Source: Candidatus Altimarinota bacterium
GTDB lineage: Bacteria > Patescibacteriota > Gracilibacteria > BD1-5 > UBA2023
DNA: 13,616 nucleotides
Reading direction: 5' to 3'
Assembly (NCBI GenBank): GCA_003488655.1
Contig: DNKW01000047.1
Location: forward strand, 301 to 13,916
Part shown: piece by piece, positions 8,101 through 13,616 of the stretch
Position numbering within the stretch: position 1 is the first letter of the stretch
How the letters are laid out: each line of letters starts with the position of its first letter
The notes under the pieces: model-generated
Database searches by the model: none
What the model saw: the letters and a program-made list of their open reading frames with translations, nothing else
What the model was told of the DNA's origin: nothing
Translations under genes and position numbers: made by a program

Positions 8101-11100
8101 TTGTGAAGCCGTATTGTTTGTTTTGTACGATTTATCATAGGCATGCACTATGACCCCGTAAGCTTGTCCATCAAGATCCGCCCCTGGTGCCGTGAAATTA
8201 TAATTCCAGTTCGCATAGCTGTTCGTTGTCGTTGCAAGAAGGAGTTGTTCGTTACCGACCCAGTTTGATCCATTCCACCACTCGGCTCATTTCTTGATCT
8301 CGAGATTCACGGAGCTTATCGTGGAACCGGTATCGGACGATGTTCCCGCTAAGAGCAGAGATCCGCTGAAATAGGTTCCGCTCGCTGTCGTGACCGCAAG
8401 AGTTGGGTTTATCGTATCTCCGATAAAGGTGACTTGAGAAGTGGAGAAAGTATTTCCAGTAATATCATCCGCCCGGAATTTGAGTTTGTAATAATCACCG
8501 TTGGTGATGCTGGAAGTGATGGTGGAAGATAGATTATAGGAACTTCCCGTGGACGTTCCGAGCAGATTCCAAACTTCCGTGCTTCCGGTATAGGTTGTTC
8601 CGCTGAAATAGACATTGGCTGTCTGATTGAAGAGAGAATAATAGATATTCCCTCCGGACAAATTATTGTCGCTTACGGTCGCCGAAACATCGAATCAGGA
8701 GTTATTGATATAGGAGTTCGTCTGAGGAGTGGATCATCCGATTCCGGCATAACTTATGTTTATGACAGGAAGGGTAGAGTCGATCTCGAAGGTATTGTCG
8801 CTCGTATCGAAAGAAATATTTTGAATATTGTCCGTTGCTGTTATCTTGATCTTCATGGTGGCAATATTGAGGACAGGAACCAACCACGCATAGGTTCCGT
8901 CGTTCGCCTCGCTTGTGGCTATCTGAGTATAATTGGTTCCAGAGTCCGTAGAATAATAGAGTGTTATGGGATTGACGGCGAGTCATCCGGCATCGGTGAT
9001 ACTTCCGGCATTCCAGGTGATGTTCACGCTCGTTCATCATTTGAGCTTTATTCAGGCGACACTTGGGTACGTCAGGGCATTAGCAGGAACCGTCGGAGCT
9101 ATTTTGTCCACAGAAAAAATACCGGATGTAACCGATCAGGTATTGTCGGCCATATCATAGGCGGTGATTTTGATCTGATAATCTCCAGAATCTATGCTCG
9201 TCAAGTTCCATATGTAGGGAGAAATATTTGCTCCCGTTCCAATAGGATTCCAAACAGCCCCCGACAAATATTCGAATTTCAAATAACGTATACCGATGTT
9301 ATCGCTCGCTCCGGCAAAAGTGATGGACATACCGCTTCAGCCATAGACGGAGGAGGTAACCGGAACGATCAAGCTTGGAGGAGTCGGAGCGGTATTATCC
9401 AGAGTGATGGAAGTGAGAGTCGTTCCTGTATTGATTCCGGCTATGTTGGTCGCAGTGAATTGCACCTGCTTTGTGGCACTGGACAATGACCCCAAAGCCC
9501 CGGTAGCGAAGGTGAAAGTGGCGATGTTTGACGCAAAATTACAAGTCACTCCTGAAACCGGTGTCGCACAGGAGATATTCGCATAGGAACTATCGTTTAT
9601 GCTGCTCGCATTCAACCATATGTGTCAGGAGTCCGTATTGGTGATGGTGGAACGTATGATGAGAGTGTTTCCTCCTTTCGTGTATGATGTGCTATTTAAG
9701 ACCGTATCCGTTATAGAGGACGCAGAGAAGCTCGGAACGTCCGTATTTATATAGAAATTATCACAACTGCTGATCGTTCCGACATTTTCCATATTGTCAT
9801 ATGCATAAGCCCCCCAGGCATAGTTATAGAGATTCGAGAGAGTTATACTCTTCGACAAAGAGCCGAGATCGGCATGAGTATATTCCACATATGCTCCGGT
9901 ACAGGTTTTCCAGCTCGTATAGGTCGTCGATCCCGTATATACCCGCAGTTTATATCACTTAACTCCGGATCAGTTCCCACTATCGTCCGTCGTGCTGAAC
10001 CATGTAAAAGTCGGAGCAAGGAGACCGAAGACTTTGTTCGGTCAAAATGGGTTCAGAGACACGATGCTTGGCCCGACATTATCGAACTTGATGGTGATGG
10101 GAGCGGAAGTGGTCGTATTTCAGGAGAGATCTTTGGCTATCAAACTTGCCTCATAATACGTACCGGAGACAAGCCCGAGAGAAGAGAGATTTACCGTTTC
10201 GCTGTGTGCTCAAGAAGTGAGCTTCGCAGAATCGGAGATATAATAGACTTTTGAAGTATCGGCATTTCATCATACTCGGGTAAACAGTATCTGTGTATTT
10301 CCCGCTCAGAGAAGATTCTCGCTTACGGTATAATTGAAAACCAAGCTTCCGGAATAGAAATCGGTATAATATGAGACGGTTCCCGTAGAATAACCGGTTA
10401 TGCCCGGATTTATGGCGTCTCATACGGCGATTCATCAAGAACCGTAATTGTATGATCCATCAACCGGCACTCACCAAGCCGCTCCTGTAGCGACGGTCAA
10501 AATCCCCGTTGCGGAAGTGCTTCCCACATCGGGTATGAGGACATTAATAATATCGTCGGAGATGGACGATATGCTCGTTCCGGTATAAGTGACAGCTCCT
10601 ACTTGGTAGACGAATCCGGTGGCAAAATGACTTCCAGTGTCGGTTTTAAGAGCGGTGTCAAACTTCACTCGGAGATTTCCGGTCGAGGTAAAGGAGGCCG
10701 ACAGTACGGACGGATGAGGTACTATATCTGCCACCAGCGTTCCGGTTGCCGAAGCGGCACCTCACAAATTACCGGATGTTCCCATGATGGCAATGTAAGC
10801 TACATAATTTCATGAGGCAAGGCTATTTCATAAACTGTCATTGAGTATGTTGCTCGATCCGGTCCAAGTAGTCGCTCCGGAATTGGAGACGAGCCCTATA
10901 TAGGTTCCGGTGAAGGCAGTATTTTCCGGAAGTATGTAGAGTCGATAGGATTCAAATCCGACGTAAGAGGTAGCTACGGCACTGTCCCATGTGATTTTGA
11001 TATCCCTTCCATCCACTCAATCCCATCAGATGTCATTGTCCGTTACGGTGAGCCCGGAAGAGGTCATGGCGGGAGTTGGTGCCACTTTCGATACGGAAGT

Positions 11101-12534
11101 AGTGGCAGTGGATTCATTTCAGGCTGCGTCCTTACAATAAGTCGTTATGGTATTAGCTCAGACATTGATATTGGCATTGGGTAGGGTAACCGTATACGGG
11201 GTATTTGCCGTGGCGGTGAGATATCAGGTGTCAAAAGCGTTCATAACCGCTTTGTATTGTCCGTTTTCACTACACTGAAAAGAGAGCGAAGAATTGTTGG
11301 TGATGACGCTTGCCGGAGTAACGGTGATGCTCGAAATCGTCGGAGCGGCGGTATCTTTTGTGATGACGGTATTGGCACTTCCTATATCGCCCACGTCATT
11401 TTTGATACAGGTATATACGGTGTTTGCTCCGTCAGACAGCGATCAAGCGGACACGATGGAATCGACAGTCGCTCCAGTAGCATACGCGCTCCAGTCGGTA
11501 ACAATGATTCATGCCGAACAAGATCCGTTACCGTTTATAACCACTTTATAGGTACCGGACTTGTCCCCGGAGAAAGATACGGTGGAATTTTGGCTCGAAA
11601 CTATGGAAGGATTGGTACCCGATATCGTTACAACGGGAGCGACCGGATTGGCAACCGTCAGAACAGAGTCGGTTTTTTTATCCTCATCGTCAAATGTCGT
11701 ATTGGGATCGGTTGGACTCGTAAGGTTATTGTTTTCGTCTTTCGCGGTAAAGTCCGTGTAGGCAAAAGTCTTGTCTCATACGGCGGAGAGAGTCGTAATA
11801 CCTATTTTTTTGAAGACGGCAGTTTTCCCGTCCGCCTCGCAAGAATCGTAGGTGAGACTCTCTGAGGAGGAGAGTCACAGGGCGCTGAGATTCGCTGTCA
11901 CTACCCCCGCATCCACATTGGAACAACCGTTATAGTCCTTTACTTTCATAGTCAGGTCCACACTGTCGGCCCCGTTTCCCACTACGGATGATTTGGAGAA
12001 GCTATAGTCCGTAATATGGGGTTTTACATTCGCATAAATGACCAACTGAGAAATCCCAGAGTTGGCCTGATCGGATGTAAATTTTCAATAAATATAATTC
12101 TCGTAAGAAGAAATGGTAGAACTTATGGAGAAATTATTAGTTCCGCTATTCAGAAAAATCTTCGGTTCTCCGTTAACGGCCAAACTGGAAGTCACCAAAG
12201 AGCTCAATCAACTGGTACTGTTGTACTCGGTGGTCGCGATATCTCGCTGTTTCGTCCATCCTATATACGCTCCGTTATTTCCGATGAAGGAAAAATTGGC
12301 ATTATCGGAAAAGTAGATATATCCGTAGATATTCGTCAGTATATCGGTTCCATTGTTTTGTCCGTCGATTTGAACCTTAAAAGAATCCCCGGGATTTTTA
12401 TAGATAGTGGAAGAAGCTCCATTGATGAGCAATTGAACGACCCGTAAAGAAGCGGCAGCAAAAGCTTGGTCTATGCCAAGCGATGAGATGATTATAGAAA
12501 CTATAACCAAAAAAGAAACAATTTTTTTGAACAT
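5140..12534 (-). CDS. Giant secreted multi-Ig-like surface protein with a lamin-tail domain (genetic code 25)
   Basis: With UGA read as Gly this is one uninterrupted frame of 2464 residues ending at TAG; I checked every line for in-frame TAA or TAG. The signal peptide runs from MFKKIVSFLVIV to a cleavage site near QAFA/A (26/27). A DUF11-like N-terminal part follows (about 27-145). Many Ig- or FN3-like modules follow, with phrases such as DAAGNES, DLSGNTT and DGIGNAS. Five repeats of about 100 residues (about 1599-2092) carry TFSE-type strands. A lamin-tail domain covers about 2093-2232 and more beta-rich sequence ends at ISY. I see no LPXTG, C-terminal membrane segment or autotransporter barrel, so the mode of anchoring is unclear. 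About 68 UGA codons are used. Paired cysteines occur mainly in the N-terminal third (for example FQCSENGQYK and TTYCKDAAG). I infer an extracellular adhesin or a structural surface fibre. It has its own promoter and lies upstream of the FemAB-like gene. Confidence 0.93.
5839..6258 (-). other. Lamin-tail domain (LTD) within the giant protein
   Basis: Residues about 2093-2232 read SVILNEVM, VYIELKN, VDISGWVIENAL, GYYLISTND, LILKNGTISVDSALYQAG, TSLERTAGCGNG and GSYKGTPKTAN. The order (ILNE opening, E-L-x-N strand, DISGW, a late S-x-E-R, then G-x-P beginning the last turn) is that of bacterial LTDs, a beta-sandwich found in secreted and surface proteins. Four glycines in this domain are encoded by UGA (in VGDVV, NALGNG, YSGVIS and YQAGVN), plus one in AGCGNG. 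Confidence 0.75.
6259..7740 (-). repeat. Five tandem Ig-like protein repeats of about 100 residues
   Basis: Repeats begin near residues 1599, 1698, 1799, 1899 and 1999, a very even spacing. Each opens with a short D-rich segment and then a strand ending in the signature SE: LTMSES, VTFSEN, LTFSES, LNFSEG, VFSETV. This is the pattern of SbsA-type bacterial Ig-like domains. Three openings look like calcium loops: DMSADGQID, DSNGDYIAD and DSNGNGKID. The sequences are diverged, so these are old duplications. Confidence 0.65.
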
Positions 12535-12551
12535 GCGATAATAAAATTCAA

Positions 12552-12564
12552 GTTACTTAGTAAC
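12552..12564. promoter_or_regulatory. Palindrome at the expected transcription start of the giant gene
   Basis: GTTACT-T-AGTAAC is a perfect 6-bp inverted repeat with a one-base centre, just downstream of the -10 box. It could be an operator or a 5' mRNA hairpin. It is short enough to be chance. Confidence 0.3.
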
Positions 12565-12566
12565 GG

Positions 12567-12594
12567 ATTGTATATAAACATTCCAAAGAGTCAA
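12567..12594 (-). promoter_or_regulatory. Promoter of the giant surface protein operon
   Basis: Minus strand: TTGACT (12594-12589), a 16-base spacer, then TACAAT (12572-12567), 32 bases before the ATG at 12534. It is close to the housekeeping consensus and unlike the 33-bp box of the fibre and pilin genes. No Shine-Dalgarno site is seen before the ATG. Confidence 0.65.
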
Positions 12595-12663
12595 ATAATT
12601 AAAGGAAATGGCAGATGGTAATTAGAGTGTACGCGGAGACGGGGATTATCCATTCAATTTTAT

Positions 12664-12696
12664 GAAACTTGATTTACGAAAAAGAAGTGATACAAT
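12664..12696 (+). repeat. 33-bp promoter box, copy 2
   Basis: It begins GAAACTTGATTTAC, then GA, then AAAAGAAGTG, and ends in TACAAT. It matches the minus-strand element at 1067-1035 at 28 of 33 bases with no gap. The flanking sequences and leaders are not clearly related. Confidence 0.7.
12669..12696 (+). promoter_or_regulatory. Promoter of the pilin-FecR gene
   Basis: TTGATT (12669-12674), a 16-base spacer and TACAAT (12691-12696) lie 42 bases before the ATG. It lies inside the 33-bp shared box and faces away from the giant-gene promoter, about 75 bp apart. Confidence 0.65.
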
Positions 12697-12738
12697 GCTG
12701 TTTTACACCCCTCTTTTATTCTATAATATTTTTCCTCT

Positions 12739-13616
12739 ATGAGTGCAAATAATATGGATACAAGTAAAAAATTCCGAGCCTTTACCCTCATAGAGCTCCT
12801 CGTTTCCATCTCCATCCTTGCGACTATCTCTATCGTCGCGTATACATCCTACTCGGGGCATATGAAGATTGTTAGCAATGCCACTCGTATAGCAACCATC
12901 GATTCTCTCCACCTGAGTCTCAGAGATTATTATCAGATGAAGAAAGTTCTTCCAGAACCAAATTCCAACTATATTTCCTACGACGAACGTGGAACCTATA
13001 TGCACTCGCTCTCCTGAGCGTATGGGGTATCCGGTCATGTAACCTATGATTTCTTGCCTGCTGGATACGTGAATTTTCAAGCCACCGATCCCGAGAGCAA
13101 CCAGTTCTACGGATACGGAAAGACACTCGGTTCCACGACGGAAGACGGTAACGATGAAAATGACGCAAAGTTCGATGTCGCAGCCGTGCTCTACGATGAG
13201 AAAACCGGAGGATACAAAACCTATATAAGGGGAACATACGAGAAACAACGTCTTTCTTCTCTCATCCGAGCGTATTCTTCTTCGAACTTCGTATCTCAGG
13301 ACTCGACGGAAGATCTTCCGTATAATCCCTATGAACGGAAGATTACCGCCTCTGTTTCAAGCTATTCAGGAACCGTCAAACTCGAAAATGACAAGGGAGA
13401 ATCACTTTCTCTCACGGGAGAATTGAATTCTTGAGACATAGTAAGAGTTGCAACAGGTGCCAATGCTCTCCTCCATATCTCTGATGGTTCCGAACTTTCT
13501 CTCGGAAGCGCCACGGCCGAAACGGTACTTAAACTCACTTCGCTTGCCTACAACGATGATAATAATCTCGCCTCCAAAGTAGCTCTCTGGCTCAAATCCG
13601 GGGAAGTCTGGACAGA
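12739..13616 (+). CDS. Type IV prepilin-like protein with C-terminal FecR-like domain (partial, code 25)
   Basis: The frame runs from ATG 12739 off the right edge (292 codons visible) when UGA at 13015 and 13432 is read as Gly. The N-terminus is a type IV prepilin signal: a short basic leader ending KKFRA, then FTLIELLVSISILATISIVAYTS with Glu at +5. The residue before cleavage is Ala and not the usual Gly. An ATG at 12754 would also work, with a 9-residue leader. The middle part (about residues 95-225) is polar. From about 231 the sequence (GDIVRVATGANALLHISDG, SELSLGS, VALWLKSGEVWT) matches the FecR beta-domain pattern: G-x-V, D-G-S, then L-x-x-G-x-V-W. In classic FecR this domain senses outer-membrane transport. 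Here, on a pilin stem, I infer an extracytoplasmic surface-exposed module. The UGA at 13015 gives LSGAYGVSG in good pilin-like context. Confidence 0.85.

Noticed and set aside
5484-10438. Many short ORFs on both strands over the giant gene (for example 8821-9489 plus, 8702-9040 minus, 10151-10438 minus, 11257-11865 plus)
   Set aside because: They lie in other frames of one continuous code-25 gene, show Arg/Ser/Cys-rich shadow composition and no family motifs.
5461-10920. Frequent TTCCGGT words as a DNA-uptake signal
   Set aside because: They are mostly in frame as ACC GGA, coding the abundant Thr-Gly-Ser/Thr phrases, so codon and amino acid use explain them.
5140-12534. The region is a decayed pseudogene full of stop codons
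   Set aside because: All interruptions are UGA, none TAA or TAG; the frame never shifts, and the UGAs fall at conserved Gly positions.
5140-12534. Code 4 (UGA = Trp) as in Mycoplasma
   Set aside because: UGA occurs in D-x-x-G-N and Gly-Gly contexts and far more often than Trp would; TGG is used for Trp.
1-13616. CRISPR arrays, tRNA or rRNA genes, insertion sequences
   Set aside because: I saw no regularly spaced direct repeats, no cloverleaf or rRNA core sequence, and no transposase motifs on either strand.

Overview
The window reads as a fragment of a Candidate Phyla Radiation genome that uses genetic code 25 (UGA = glycine), as in Gracilibacteria (BD1-5) and Absconditabacteria (SR1). The main evidence is a minus-strand frame from 12534 to 5140. 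With UGA read as Gly it stays open for 2464 codons and starts with a signal peptide. By my count it holds about 68 in-frame UGA codons, and only TAG ends it. Many of these UGAs sit at the Gly of the D-x-x-G-N motif typical of bacterial Ig-like repeats, which fits Gly and not Trp. A plus-strand prepilin gene at the right edge also needs two UGA codons read as sense. Under the standard code both genes would be called as a series of short false ORFs.

Layout from left to right: (1) the 3' end of an unidentified plus-strand gene (1-108). (2) A minus-strand membrane-anchored fibre or adhesin-like protein (111-1001), end to end with it. (3) gyrA on the minus strand (1113-3740), followed by an intrinsic terminator. 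(4) A divergent plus-strand acyl carrier protein gene (3977-4228). It ends at UGA and is closed by a bidirectional terminator shared with the next gene. (5) A FemAB/GNAT-like transferase on the minus strand (4286-5137), whose ATG lies two bases after the stop of (6). (6) The giant secreted multi-Ig protein with a lamin-tail domain (5140-12534, minus). (7) Divergent from it, a type IV prepilin-like protein with a FecR-like domain (12739 to the window edge, plus).

Most of the window is therefore cell-surface biology: a fibre protein, a giant adhesin-like protein with a co-translated transferase, and a pilin-FecR protein. It is interspersed with one housekeeping gene (gyrA) and one anomalous gene (ACP). 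The fibre gene and the pilin-FecR gene, about 11.6 kb apart, share a 33-bp promoter element (28/33 identical) covering the -35, the spacer and the -10, which suggests common control. The ACP gene stands out: it has the only Shine-Dalgarno-like site I see and a UGA at the normal end of the protein. If UGA is Gly here, its reading frame runs into its own terminator hairpin. UGA is also absent from the whole of gyrA, the transferase and the fibre gene, so its use is concentrated in the giant gene.
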